Source of the DNA: an uncultured Litoreibacter sp.
GTDB taxonomy: Bacteria > Pseudomonadota > Alphaproteobacteria > Rhodobacterales > Rhodobacteraceae
Reading direction: 5' to 3'
DNA: 64,000 nt
Assembly (NCBI RefSeq): GCF_947501785.1
Contig: NZ_CANMXB010000001.1
Span: 2,856,501-2,920,500 of the forward strand
Part shown: positions 26,574-35,086 of the stretch, piece after piece
Position numbering within the stretch: the stretch's first letter is position 1
Layout: every line of letters starts with the position of its first letter
Position numbers and translations under genes: made by a program
Notes under the pieces: generated by a model
Told to the model about the DNA's origin: nothing
What the model saw: the letters and a program-made list of their open reading frames with translations, nothing else
The model's database searches: none

Positions 26574-26574
26574 T
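26547..26574 (+). terminator. Intrinsic terminator of porin 1
   Basis: AGAGCGG (26547-26553) pairs with CCGCTCT (26564-26570) and the transcript ends in five T (26570-26574). It lies about 26 bp past the stop codon. An inner GGCCC/GGGTC pairing can lengthen the stem. Confidence 0.85.
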
Positions 26575-26632
26575 GTGAAATACCAAGCGTTGCAAAAATG
26601 TGCCGACGGAAGCGGATTGTTCCATCTGGGCT

Positions 26633-26661
26633 TTGCTGTGACGAAACATTGACGCTATTAA
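26633..26661 (+). promoter_or_regulatory. Possible promoter of porin 2
   Basis: TTGCTG (26633-26638) and TATTAA (26656-26661) are spaced by 17 bp, about 55 bp upstream of the porin 2 ATG. This is a fair -35/-10 pair but one of several AT-rich choices in the gap, so the call is weak. Confidence 0.3.
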
Positions 26662-26715
26662 GATGACACACGCGGTATGCCGTGATCCAAAATCCTCCAA
26701 ACATGAGGCACAAAA

Positions 26716-27711
26716 ATGAAAAAGATTCTTATCGCATCTACCGCTCTGGTTGCCGTTACTGGTGCCGCAGCCGCAGATGTCACCCTGTCCGGCCGCGCCG
26801 AAATGGGTATCTTCAAGACGTCTGCAGCTGAAACGCAGTTCTTCACCGACATCGACGTGACATTCACCATGTCCGGCGAAACCGACAACGGCCTGACCTT
26901 CGGCGCATCCGTCGATCTGGACGAAGCTGGCGGAAACAACACCCTTGTGACAGCACCTGGTGGTGTTCCAATTCCAGGCGTTGCAATCGTTAACGGCGCA
27001 ACCGGCAACAACGCTGACGATGGCGGCGCAACGATCTTCATCTCCGGCAGCTTCGGCACAATCACCATGGGTGACACTGACGGCGCTATGGACTGGGCCC
27101 TGACAGAAGCTGGCAACGTCGGCAACCCTGGCTCGATCGCTGATGACGAAACATCGCACGCTGGTTACCTGGGTTCTTACCTGGACGGCGCCTATGACGG
27201 CCAAATCCTGCGTTGGGACTACACAGTAGGCGACTTCGGCGTTGCTGTGTCCGTCGACGACGACAACGGTGTTGCAGGCCTGTCGCCTGGCTACGCGCTT
27301 GGTTTCAAATACGCGATCGACCTGTCCGGCACGACTGTAAACCTGGGTCTTGGTTACCAAGACGTTGACACACTCGGTTCTACCGTTGGTGTTTCGGCTG
27401 ACGCGACGTTCGCAAACGGCCTGTCCGCTGGCATCGTGTACTCGACCTTCTCGGGTGACGTGGTTGGCACAGACGGTGACCACCTCGGCATCGGTATCGG
27501 TTACACCACAGGTGCCCTGTCGCTGCACGCCAACTACGGCCGTTTCGAAGCTGACACAGGCCCGAACCCAACTGCCGCAGGCTACGGCTTTGCAGCTGCC
27601 TACGATCTGGGCGGCGGTGCGGTTGTGCACTTCGGCTACAGCCGTGACGACGTCGACGGCGCAGCCTTTGACTTCCAGCGCGCATCGTTGGGCCTTGGCC
27701 TGAGCTTCTAA
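26716..27711 (+). CDS. Outer-membrane porin 2 of a tandem pair
   Basis: A 331-aa paralogue of the gene before it, with the same signal peptide plan (MKKILIASTALVAVTGAAAA), barrel strands and C-terminal Phe (LGLGLSF). Identity with porin 1 is highest in the middle: positions 27050-27252 match 25857-26059 base for base (203 bp), and the first 45 bp after the signal peptide also match. The C-terminal loops (residues about 265-310) and the N-terminal 'FKTSAAETQ' differ, and these are likely surface loops. Expression from its own promoter is expected because a terminator separates the two genes. Confidence 0.93.
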   Translation: MKKILIASTALVAVTGAAAADVTLSGRAEMGIFKTSAAETQFFTDIDVTFTMSGETDNGLTFGASVDLDEAGGNNTLVTAPGGVPIPGVAIVNGATGNNADDGGATIFISGSFGTITMGDTDGAMDWALTEAGNVGNPGSIADDETSHAGYLGSYLDGAYDGQILRWDYTVGDFGVAVSVDDDNGVAGLSPGYALGFKYAIDLSGTTVNLGLGYQDVDTLGSTVGVSADATFANGLSAGIVYSTFSGDVVGTDGDHLGIGIGYTTGALSLHANYGRFEADTGPNPTAAGYGFAAAYDLGGGAVVHFGYSRDDVDGAAFDFQRASLGLGLSF

Positions 27712-27717
27712 GCTCTA

Positions 27718-27763
27718 CCACTACCAAAGAATTGAGAGAGCGGGCCCTCGGGTCCGCTCTTTT
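27718..27763 (+). repeat. 46-bp repeat (copy 2) carrying a porin terminator
   Basis: Identical to 26528-26573, one base-for-base copy of the region after porin 1. It shows that the porin unit was duplicated with its terminator. Confidence 0.85.
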
Positions 27764-27764
27764 C
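27737..27764 (+). terminator. Intrinsic terminator of porin 2
   Basis: Same AGAGCGG/CCGCTCT stem as after porin 1 (27737-27743 with 27754-27760), then TTTCTTTT. It lies about 26 bp after the porin 2 stop and about 50 bp before the YggS gene. Confidence 0.82.
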
Positions 27765-27812
27765 TTTTGCGCGACAATGTGGTGATCAAGGAACCCAGCA
27801 AGGGAGCCAGAA

Positions 27813-28466
27813 ATGCCGCTGCAAGACATCAAAGAGCGCATCGACGCCGAAGAGCGCCGAATGGGGAAGCCAGCCGGCCAAACGAAACTGATCGCGGTTT
27901 CGAAGGTCCAGCCGAACGAGCGGGTGGAAGCCGTTTTGGTGGAAGGTCACCGCGTCTTTGGTGAAAACAAGGTGCAGGAAGCCGCCGGAAAATGGCCTGA
28001 TTTCAAGGGGCGCTTTGGCGGCGTGGAGCTGCATCTGCTCGGACCTCTGCAAACGAACAAGACCAAACAGGCAATGCTGCTGTTTGACGTGATACATAGC
28101 GTTGACCGACCGAAGCTCGCCAACAAATTGGCCACCTTATCTACCGAGCTGGGACACTGCCCTGATCTCTTCGTTCAGGTGAATACCGGCAAGGAGCCGC
28201 AGAAGGCAGGTGTCATGCCGGAGGAGTTAGACGCGTTTGTCGCCCAGTGCCGCGGCCTTGGGCTGCCAGTCATTGGCCTGATGTGCATCCCGCCCGCCGA
28301 CGAAGAGCCGTCGCTGCATTTTGCCTTGCTGGCCAAGCTCGCGAAGCGGAACAAGCTGGACGGGCTCAGCATGGGCATGAGCGGGGATTTTGAGCGCGCG
28401 ATTGCGCAGGGCGCGACCCATGTGCGGGTCGGCTCAGCCATCTTCGGAGACCGTGACTACGGTTGA
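27813..28466 (+). CDS. yggS: PLP homeostasis protein, YggS family
   Basis: A 217-aa cytoplasmic PLP-binding protein with an alanine-racemase-like barrel. The Lys that binds PLP lies in 'KLIAVSKVQPNERV' (about K31); 'GENKVQEAAGKW', 'LHLLGPLQTNKTKQ' and 'LSMGMSGDFERAI' are conserved blocks. It stabilises cellular pyridoxal-phosphate levels, without a known catalytic reaction. It starts at ATG 27813 with AGGGAG upstream and overlaps the end of the L,D-transpeptidase gene tail-to-tail by 10 bp. Confidence 0.9.
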   Translation: MPLQDIKERIDAEERRMGKPAGQTKLIAVSKVQPNERVEAVLVEGHRVFGENKVQEAAGKWPDFKGRFGGVELHLLGPLQTNKTKQAMLLFDVIHSVDRPKLANKLATLSTELGHCPDLFVQVNTGKEPQKAGVMPEELDAFVAQCRGLGLPVIGLMCIPPADEEPSLHFALLAKLAKRNKLDGLSMGMSGDFERAIAQGATHVRVGSAIFGDRDYG

Positions 28467-28954
28467 ACAATCAGTCTGGTCTGGTGTGTGATGCGTTTGG
28501 CGATCCAGAGCAGATGATCAGGGCGGAATGCCACGCAGCCCTCGGTCGGATGTCGAGGCTTTCGCCAGGCATGAATGAAGATCGCTGATCCCCGACCTTT
28601 GACCGCATAGGGCCAGTTCCAGTTCGTCAGAAATACCAAATCATACAAAGGGTCGGCACGGGTAAGCCGCTCGTGGCTGAACGCATACGGTGCTTGCGTC
28701 ATATGGTTGTAATCGTCATGCGTCGCATCATCTGACCAAAGGTCACGCGGTCCAATCGGGACGGCCCAGTCCGAGGGTTTGGCCATCCGATCCGGCCGGT
28801 AGAGCATGCCAACGATGTTATGGATCCCCGTCGGGGTAGCACCATCCCCCTCGCATTTGTTGGTGCTGATGCCGCCTTTGCCGATGCTGCAGGGAAAGAG
28901 GCGACCGTGGAACCTGCATCCCCAGCGGGTGACCACGAGGTCCGATGGCGTCAC
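28457..28954 (-). CDS. L,D-transpeptidase (YkuD domain)
   Basis: A 165-aa protein with the YkuD catalytic signature near the C-terminus: 'FIHAWRKPRHPTEGCVAFRP' gives the His and the nucleophile Cys in TEGC. It would crosslink peptidoglycan 3-3 or attach lipoproteins, but there is no clear signal peptide, so export is uncertain. The start is GTG at 28954, overlapping the ribA stop (GTGA), so translation is coupled to ribA, an odd pairing of cell-wall and riboflavin genes. Confidence 0.82.
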   Translation of the reverse strand: MTPSDLVVTRWGCRFHGRLFPCSIGKGGISTNKCEGDGATPTGIHNIVGMLYRPDRMAKPSDWAVPIGPRDLWSDDATHDDYNHMTQAPYAFSHERLTRADPLYDLVFLTNWNWPYAVKGRGSAIFIHAWRKPRHPTEGCVAFRPDHLLWIAKRITHQTRLIVQP

Positions 28955-30018
28955 AGAAGGTGCCCCGACTTCTTGGCCTTTGTCGCTAGGTAATCTGCGT
29001 TGAAGGGGCCTTTGCCCTCTTTCAAGGGGACGCGCTCTACCACCTCGAGGCCGCAGGATGCCATCCTGTCGACCTTGCGCGGATTGTTGGTCATCAGCCG
29101 TATTTGGCTGAATCCCATGGAGCGCAGTATTTCCGCACCAACGCGGAAATCGCGTTCGTCGTCTTCAAAACCTAACCTGTGGTTCGCCTCGACGGTATCG
29201 AACCCCTGGTCCTGCAGTGAATAGGCACGCATTTTGTTGGCAAGTCCGATCCCGCGCCCTTCCTGATTGAGGTAAAGCAGCACCCCGCTCCCCTCCATGC
29301 CCATTTGGCGCAGCGCGCCATGCAATTGCGGCCCGCAATCGCATTTGAGGGATCCGAGCAAATCGCCGGTGAAACAAGCAGAATGAAGCCGGGTCAGAAC
29401 AGGCGCGTCACGAGGCGGCCTGCCGATTTCGACCGCATAATGCTCTTCACCGCCGTCATCGGGCCGGAACACATGCAACCTCCCCGCTTCGCTCACGGCC
29501 AGCGGCAGGTTTGCGCTGACAACTGGCAACAGCGGGTTCGCGCGTTCCAAATGAGCCTCCAGAGCCGCCAGCGAAAGGCGTGTGAGCCCGTCTATGGCAG
29601 TCTCGCCGACCGGAGTGGTCAGGACGGCTGGGATCAGCCGCGCTGATTTCACCAGGTTGATAGAGAGGCGCACCGTTTCGGCCGACCCATCGCGCTGGGT
29701 GCGCAGGGGGCCCTTCATCGGCGCGTTCAGATCATCTACCGGATCAATGATGGAGTGTATCCACGACAGCGGCGCGTCATCGGGGACAACGATTCGGGCA
29801 ACATCGCCATCATAGGCGCGGGCTTTCAGCGTTTCGGCCCGCCAGACCGTAACCCCCAGAACCAAGGTGCTATCCTTGAGGCGCAGGGTCGCGAGGCGGC
29901 CTGTATTCAAAGTTTCGGCCGCAAACACCAACTCGTCGTCCAAAACGATGGGAACGCCCATGCGCAGGTCGGATCGCGCACGCGCGATAAGTTCAGTTGT
30001 GTTCGGCAACAGGCTCAT
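28951..30018 (-). CDS. ribA: GTP cyclohydrolase II with an N-terminal RibB-like domain
   Basis: Catalyses the first step of riboflavin synthesis from GTP. The C-terminal ~195 residues are a complete RibA domain: zinc Cys at 215, 226 and 228 (spacing as in E. coli C54, C65, C67), 'GDLLGSLKCDCGPQL', 'YLNQEGRGIGLANKM' and 'RLGFEDDERDF'. The first ~155 residues are extra: 'ARSDLRMGVPIVLDDELVFA' resembles the start of dihydroxybutanone-phosphate synthase (RibB) but lacks its acidic metal-binding motif, so this half is probably inactive. Total length 355 aa, well above the ~200 aa of a lone RibA. It is coupled to the L,D-transpeptidase. Confidence 0.9.
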   Translation of the reverse strand: MSLLPNTTELIARARSDLRMGVPIVLDDELVFAAETLNTGRLATLRLKDSTLVLGVTVWRAETLKARAYDGDVARIVVPDDAPLSWIHSIIDPVDDLNAPMKGPLRTQRDGSAETVRLSINLVKSARLIPAVLTTPVGETAIDGLTRLSLAALEAHLERANPLLPVVSANLPLAVSEAGRLHVFRPDDGGEEHYAVEIGRPPRDAPVLTRLHSACFTGDLLGSLKCDCGPQLHGALRQMGMEGSGVLLYLNQEGRGIGLANKMRAYSLQDQGFDTVEANHRLGFEDDERDFRVGAEILRSMGFSQIRLMTNNPRKVDRMASCGLEVVERVPLKEGKGPFNADYLATKAKKSGHLL

Positions 30019-30178
30019 GTGGCCACCATCTGTAACATTCAGGTCCGATCTTTACTGCGAATGACAGGAATTTGAAACATTTGCCGTCTACACGACACGA
30101 CGCCGTGAATAACAGGCGCGTGAGTTGTTCATTTGCCTGCGTCACGACATCTTCATAGCAACAGATAGAGGAACTGAC

Positions 30179-30865
30179 ATGGCTATTCTCAAGAAAATCC
30201 TGCTTGTCGACGATGACGACGACCTTCGCGAAGCGCTTTCAGAACAATTGGTTATGACCGAAGACTTCGACGTGTTCGAGGCTGAGGATGGCACCAACGC
30301 GATGGAGAAGGCCAAAGAGGCCATCTACGATCTCGTGGTTTTGGATGTCGGATTGCCGGACACGGACGGCCGCGAACTGTGCCGCCTGATGCGCAAACAA
30401 GGTGTGAAATGCCCCATTCTAATGCTGACCGGCCATGACAGCGATGCTGACACGATCCTTGGCCTTGATGCTGGCGCGAATGACTACGTGTCCAAACCCT
30501 TCAAATTCCCGGTCCTTCTGGCTCGTATCCGCGCTCAGCTGCGCCAGCACGAGCAGTCGGAAGACGCCGTGTTCCAGCTTGGACCATACACGTTCAAACC
30601 AGCGATGAAGATGCTGATCACCGAGGATGAGAAAAAGGTTCGCCTGACGGAGAAAGAGACCAATATTCTCAAGTTCCTGTACCGTTCAACTGACGGTGTC
30701 GTGGCCCGCGATGTACTGTTGCACGAGGTCTGGGGCTACAATGCAGGCGTGACCACGCACACATTGGAGACACATATCTACCGTCTTCGTCAAAAAATCG
30801 AACCAGAACCGTCTAATGCCCGCCTTCTTGTGACCGAATCGGGCGGCTACAGACTGAACGTCTAA
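30179..30865 (+). CDS. cenR: CenR-like OmpR-family response regulator
   Basis: A 228-aa two-component response regulator. The receiver has the acidic cluster DDDDD (11-15), phospho-acceptor D56 in 'LVVLDVG' and Lys near 105 ('VSKPFKFP'); the C-terminal OmpR winged helix follows ('TEKETNILKFLYRSTDGVVA'). The sequence closely resembles CenR, which in Caulobacter and Rhodobacter controls cell-envelope genes and is essential; I give the symbol as a strong family guess. The start is ATG 30179 with AGAGGAAC upstream; an earlier in-frame start adds 18 unconserved residues. No kinase gene is adjacent. Confidence 0.85.
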   Translation: MAILKKILLVDDDDDLREALSEQLVMTEDFDVFEAEDGTNAMEKAKEAIYDLVVLDVGLPDTDGRELCRLMRKQGVKCPILMLTGHDSDADTILGLDAGANDYVSKPFKFPVLLARIRAQLRQHEQSEDAVFQLGPYTFKPAMKMLITEDEKKVRLTEKETNILKFLYRSTDGVVARDVLLHEVWGYNAGVTTHTLETHIYRLRQKIEPEPSNARLLVTESGGYRLNV

Positions 30866-30916
30866 GCAATCCCCTGGTCACATCGGGGTTATGATGTGAC
30901 ACCTCCCTGTTGGACT

Positions 30917-30946
30917 GCCCGGGCCTCGCGCCCGGGCGTTTTTTTT
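30917..30946 (+). terminator. Intrinsic terminator after the CenR-like gene
   Basis: GCCCGGGC (30917-30924) pairs with GCCCGGGC (30930-30937) around a 5-nt loop and is followed by eight T (30939-30946). It lies about 50 bp past the stop. Confidence 0.92.
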
Positions 30947-30988
30947 GGTCTGGGCTTGTATTAGCCTAGTCAGACATGTGGAGGCACA

Positions 30989-31951
30989 ATGCGTCTTTTT
31001 CTAAAAATAGCGGGCTTTGCTTTCCTTGCCGTTGTGGTTTGTCTGGTCGGTTTCCGCGCAGCTGCAGCTTGGCGCGAAATAGAGCCGAGAGATCTGAGTG
31101 CTCCACCGGAAGGAAGGATGATCGAGACCAGCCAAGGCGAGGTGTATGTCGAGGAATATGGGCCGAATGGCGGCCGGCCCGTGCTTTTGGTCCATGGCTC
31201 TGTCGGGTGGTCGCGGTTTTGGTATGAAACGACCGATGCGCTTGCGGCGGCGGGGTACCGCGCCATTGCGTTTGACTTGTCTCCAATGGGGTTTTCGGAG
31301 CGAGACAAAGACGGTGACTATAGCCGTGGCAAACAAGCCGCTCGGATTTTGGCACTGACGGATGCGATGCGAATATCGCCCGTTCTTGTTGCGCACTCAT
31401 TCGGCGCCGGACCCGCGACCGAAGCCGTTATGTTGTCGCAGGACAGCTTTGATGCGTTTGTCATCGTCGATGGCGCAATTGGTGTGGGGTCGCATGAAGC
31501 GGAGAAGACGCTGCCACTGCCGCTTAGATCGCCTGCGCTACGCGAGGTTGGTGTTTCGCTCACGGTGACAAATCCCTGGGCGTTGAAGCCACTCCTGCAG
31601 CTGTTTTTGCACCGAAAGGAGGCGGCGACGCAGGAGTACCTGGACGTGTTGAGTGTGCCCTTCACCGTAGCCGGCACGACCCCGGCGATTGCGGATTGGC
31701 TGCCAACTCTGTTGGTGCCGCCTACTGATGCCTTGAGCACCCGGAGGGACAGCTACGCGACGTTATCGCTTCCCGTTGGCATCATTTGGGGCGCCGAGGA
31801 CACCGCGACGCCCCTTACCCAAGGGGAGGAGCTAAACGCTCTGATACCCAGTTCAAAACTTAAGGTCCTAGATGACGTTGGCCACATTCCCCAGATCGAG
31901 GACCCAGCGCTGTTTCAAGAGGCGTTGCTGGACCTGCTCCAAGGATTTTAG
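30989..31951 (+). CDS. Alpha/beta hydrolase with N-terminal membrane segment
   Basis: A 320-aa alpha/beta-hydrolase-fold protein. The N-terminal 25 residues are hydrophobic (a signal anchor). The nucleophile elbow is 'LVAHSFGAGPA' (Ser near 141), 'LLVHGSVGWSRF' carries the oxyanion hole, and the catalytic Asp/His lie in 'GAEDTATPL' and 'DVGHIPQIED'. The substrate is unknown. It starts at ATG 30989 with GGAGG upstream and converges on the MFS gene. Confidence 0.82.
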   Translation: MRLFLKIAGFAFLAVVVCLVGFRAAAAWREIEPRDLSAPPEGRMIETSQGEVYVEEYGPNGGRPVLLVHGSVGWSRFWYETTDALAAAGYRAIAFDLSPMGFSERDKDGDYSRGKQAARILALTDAMRISPVLVAHSFGAGPATEAVMLSQDSFDAFVIVDGAIGVGSHEAEKTLPLPLRSPALREVGVSLTVTNPWALKPLLQLFLHRKEAATQEYLDVLSVPFTVAGTTPAIADWLPTLLVPPTDALSTRRDSYATLSLPVGIIWGAEDTATPLTQGEELNALIPSSKLKVLDDVGHIPQIEDPALFQEALLDLLQGF

Positions 31952-31956
31952 CCCCA

Positions 31957-33210
31957 TTAGCTTGGCGGGATGCGCAGCTTCAACGCACCGTAGATCGCCA
32001 TGAAAATAGAGGCGGCAACTCCAAAGATGTAGGGCGCGCGAAGCGCCAGTTCCCGCCCAAACTCACCCTCCAACCCGTTTACAAGAAAGCCCGCGAAGAG
32101 AGCGCCAAGCGGGATCGTGCCCCAACCGAAAAAGCGGTAGATGGAATTGACCCGGCCCAGCAGCTCGTCGGGAATGATCCGTTGGCGCAAAGACACGGTG
32201 ACAACGTTCCAAATCATCCCGAAGAACACCTCCATAAACAAAGCAATGCTGGCGACATAGGGGTTGGACGTCACAGCCAGGATCAACAGCGGAAGGGGAA
32301 ACGCAAATAGGGTCATCATCACGGTGCGATGCCCGCCAAGACGTTTGCTGACGAGCGGCCCAATCATGCCTCCGGCGACCCCGCCGACCGCACCTGCAGT
32401 CAACAATATGCCATGGCCCGCCGCGCTGAGGCCGTAGATTTCCTGAGACAACAGCACGAGAATGGTGGCCGACATGAAGAACACGAAGTTAACCCCGCCC
32501 AGCATAATGGCCAGCCGCAATATGAGGGCGTGACTGCGTATCCAGTCGATGCCCTCGCGCATCTGCGACCAGAAGCCATTGATGACGTCCGGCTTGTCGC
32601 GTGGGGCCAGTACCACCAGCCACATGCACCAAGCCGCACCGCCAAACATCAACGCGTTCACCACGAAGGGGATGGGGACAGCGAGGGCGATTAGGATGCC
32701 CGCGACAGGGGGTCCAACGAACTGCCCCATGATCTGCTCGATGCTCCAGAGCTGGCCATTGGCTTTTTCCAGCTCTGACTTTTCCACGATGGAGGGCATT
32801 GCGGTTTGGGCGGCGTTGTCCCGCAAAACCTCGGCGCTGCCCAGAAGTAAAGCCGCCGCACAAAGGCCGAAGATAAAGATTGGTGCCTGTGCCGAGTCGT
32901 CCGCCAAAGGTAGGGCAGGGGCCGATAGCACCAGGCCTATGACGCCAGCGGTGATCAAAGTGCGCAACACGTCCGCCAATACCATCAAGCGTCGACGGTC
33001 ATATTGATCGGTAATCACGCCAGCTGGCAAAGAGAACAAGAGCCAAGGCAGTCGGGACGCAGCGGCGACGAGTGCGATAAGCGCGGCGTCGCGCGTCACC
33101 AGCGTGGCGAGCCAAGGGAAGGCAAGCATAGCAATCCCATCGCCAAGGTTCGAAACTGCGGCGGCGGAAAACAACAGGCGGTAGTTGCGGTTTGTTGCAA
33201 TCAGCGACAT
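31957..33210 (-). CDS. MFS transporter
   Basis: A 417-aa major facilitator protein with about 12 predicted transmembrane helices. The loop 2-3 motif 'GVITDQYDRRRLM' (G-x-x-x-D-x-x-x-R-R-x form) is typical. It resembles EntS-like/MFS-3 exporters, but the substrate is not shown. I use the ATG at 33210 with AGGTGAC upstream; a GTG at 33219 is possible. It is divergent from exonuclease III. Confidence 0.85.
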   Translation of the reverse strand: MSLIATNRNYRLLFSAAAVSNLGDGIAMLAFPWLATLVTRDAALIALVAAASRLPWLLFSLPAGVITDQYDRRRLMVLADVLRTLITAGVIGLVLSAPALPLADDSAQAPIFIFGLCAAALLLGSAEVLRDNAAQTAMPSIVEKSELEKANGQLWSIEQIMGQFVGPPVAGILIALAVPIPFVVNALMFGGAAWCMWLVVLAPRDKPDVINGFWSQMREGIDWIRSHALILRLAIMLGGVNFVFFMSATILVLLSQEIYGLSAAGHGILLTAGAVGGVAGGMIGPLVSKRLGGHRTVMMTLFAFPLPLLILAVTSNPYVASIALFMEVFFGMIWNVVTVSLRQRIIPDELLGRVNSIYRFFGWGTIPLGALFAGFLVNGLEGEFGRELALRAPYIFGVAASIFMAIYGALKLRIPPS

Positions 33211-33306
33211 CTGGGTCACCTCTGCTCTGGTGATTGGGAGGGCGTCGGACTAACGTCCCTCAACCGTCGGCTGCCGACGCGGCAATGTAAACAGCGGAGC
33301 TTCATC

Positions 33307-34095
33307 ATGCCTTTCACCGTCTGCACCTGGAACATCAACTCTGTCCGCCTGCGGGAGCCAATTGTCCTGAAGCTACTGGAAGAAGAAGCGCCGGACGTGT
33401 TGTGTCTGCAGGAATGCAAAAGCCCGGTGGAAAAGATACCGACAGCGGGCTTCCATGCCCTGGGCTACACCCACATGGTTGCGCGCGGTCAGAAAGGGTA
33501 CAACGGCGTCGCTATTCTGTCCCGGATTCCGATGGTTGAAGCTGGCGCTGAGGACTTCGCCCAGCTTGGCCATGCCCGCCACATCGCCGGGAAGCTGGAA
33601 AACGGCGTGACCATCCACAACCATTACGTACCCGCTGGCGGCGATGTCGCTGACCGCACAGTGAATGAGAAGTTTGGCCAGAAGCTTGATTACCTGACGG
33701 ATATGCGCGACGCCTACCGCGCGAATGCGCCTCAAAAATCAATATTGGTCGGGGACCTCAACATCGCGCCACGTGAGGACGATGTATGGTCCCACAAGCA
33801 GCTTCTCAAAGTTGTGAGCCACACGCCCATCGAGGTCGAGCATTTGTCGGAGACAATGGAGGCAGGCAAATGGGTCGATGTCACCCGGCAGGACATCCCC
33901 GAAGGTCAGCTATATTCGTGGTGGTCCTACCGCGCCCGCGATTGGGATGCCGCAGATAAGGGGCGCAGGTTGGACCATGTTTGGGCCACGCCGGACATTT
34001 CCAACGCTGCGCATGGCAGCCGCGTGCTGCGTGACGCACGCGGGTGGGAGAAACCATCCGACCACGCCCCGGTCTTCGCAACATTTGATCTTTGA
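33307..34095 (+). CDS. xthA: Exodeoxyribonuclease III
   Basis: AP endonuclease and 3' exonuclease of base-excision repair (262 aa). The N-terminal 'TVCTWNINSVRLRE' with Asn, 'LCLQECKS' with catalytic Glu, 'VGDLNIAPREDDV', 'GRRLDHVWATP' and 'KPSDHAPVFATFDL' at the C-terminus are all conserved. It is a housekeeping gene lying just before the thioredoxin-like gene. The frame upstream of 33307 lacks conserved sequence and overlaps the MFS gene. Confidence 0.94.
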   Translation: MPFTVCTWNINSVRLREPIVLKLLEEEAPDVLCLQECKSPVEKIPTAGFHALGYTHMVARGQKGYNGVAILSRIPMVEAGAEDFAQLGHARHIAGKLENGVTIHNHYVPAGGDVADRTVNEKFGQKLDYLTDMRDAYRANAPQKSILVGDLNIAPREDDVWSHKQLLKVVSHTPIEVEHLSETMEAGKWVDVTRQDIPEGQLYSWWSYRARDWDAADKGRRLDHVWATPDISNAAHGSRVLRDARGWEKPSDHAPVFATFDL

Positions 34096-34145
34096 GCGCC
34101 GCGTCTCCATATACACGGCAACACCATTCTTAAGCTGAGGCCCAA

Positions 34146-35060
34146 ATGCTAGAACTGAACGCTGGAAACGCCGCCCCCGCTGGCGATTTGATCAAAGACG
34201 GCTCCGAAATGACCTTCATGGGAGATGTTATCGAGGCCTCGAAAGAGGTTCCCGTTATCGTCGACTTCTGGGCGCCTTGGTGTGGCCCCTGCAAAACGCT
34301 TGGCCCCGCCTTGGAGGAGGCTGTCACAGCCGCCAAGGGCGCGGTGAAGATGGTGAAGATTGACGTCGACCAGAATCAGGGCATCGCCGGTCAGTTGCAG
34401 ATCCAATCTATCCCTACGGTCTATGCGTTTTACGAAGGCAAGCCCGTCGATGCATTCCAGGGCGCACTGCCCGGAAGCGAAATCAAGGCCTTTATTGACA
34501 AGTTGATCGGGCTGTCAGGCGGGGAAGCTGACGGAGGCCTCGCAGATGCGCTGGAAGCCGCAGAGGCCATGTTGGAAGAAGGCGCCGCCGTGGATGCGGC
34601 ACAGACATTCGCGGCTATTTTGGGTGAGGACGCCACAAGCGCGGCGGCCTATGGCGGTTTGATCCGGGCCAATCTTGCCATGGGCGAGATAGATCAAGCG
34701 GATGCGATGATCGAAAATGCGTCGGACGAGATCAAGGCGACGCCGGAATTTGAAACGGCGAAGGCACAGCTGGACCTTACCAAACAGGCCGAGAGCGCGG
34801 GCCCGCTGGCCGAGCTGGAAGCCGCCGTCGCTGCAGATGAAAACGACCACCAGGCGCGTTACGATCTAGCAATTGCTATGCACGCTGCCGGTGATGCGGA
34901 AGGTGCGATTGACCATCTGCTGGAATTGTTCCGCCGTGACCGGGAATGGAATGACGGCGCTGCGAAGACGCAACTCTTTACCGTTTTTGATGCCTTGAAG
35001 GCCGAAGACCCGCTTGTCTTGTCAGGTCGCCGCAGATTGTCGTCGATGATATTTGCCTGA
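34146..35060 (+). CDS. Thioredoxin-like co-chaperone (YbbN/CnoX group)
   Basis: A 304-aa protein with an N-terminal thioredoxin domain (active site WCGPC, C46 and C49, 'IPTVYAFYEGKPV' cis-Pro) and a C-terminal region of tetratricopeptide-like helices (about 140-304, with 'LEAAEAMLEEGAAVDAAQTF' and 'DHLLELFRRDREWNDGAAKT'). E. coli YbbN/CnoX has the same layout and acts as a chaperone for GroEL and DnaK under oxidative stress. The exact role here is inferred. It is followed by the Lon-N and Trm112-like genes on the same strand. Confidence 0.85.
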   Translation: MLELNAGNAAPAGDLIKDGSEMTFMGDVIEASKEVPVIVDFWAPWCGPCKTLGPALEEAVTAAKGAVKMVKIDVDQNQGIAGQLQIQSIPTVYAFYEGKPVDAFQGALPGSEIKAFIDKLIGLSGGEADGGLADALEAAEAMLEEGAAVDAAQTFAAILGEDATSAAAYGGLIRANLAMGEIDQADAMIENASDEIKATPEFETAKAQLDLTKQAESAGPLAELEAAVAADENDHQARYDLAIAMHAAGDAEGAIDHLLELFRRDREWNDGAAKTQLFTVFDALKAEDPLVLSGRRRLSSMIFA

Positions 35061-35086
35061 TCCAAACTGCGGGCTAGCTGTTCGTT

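Noticed and set aside
25463-27630. Two long minus-strand ORFs opposite the porins
   Set aside because: Their near-identical Cys/Val-rich sequence is just the reverse of the conserved porin repeat; one crosses the intergenic terminator.
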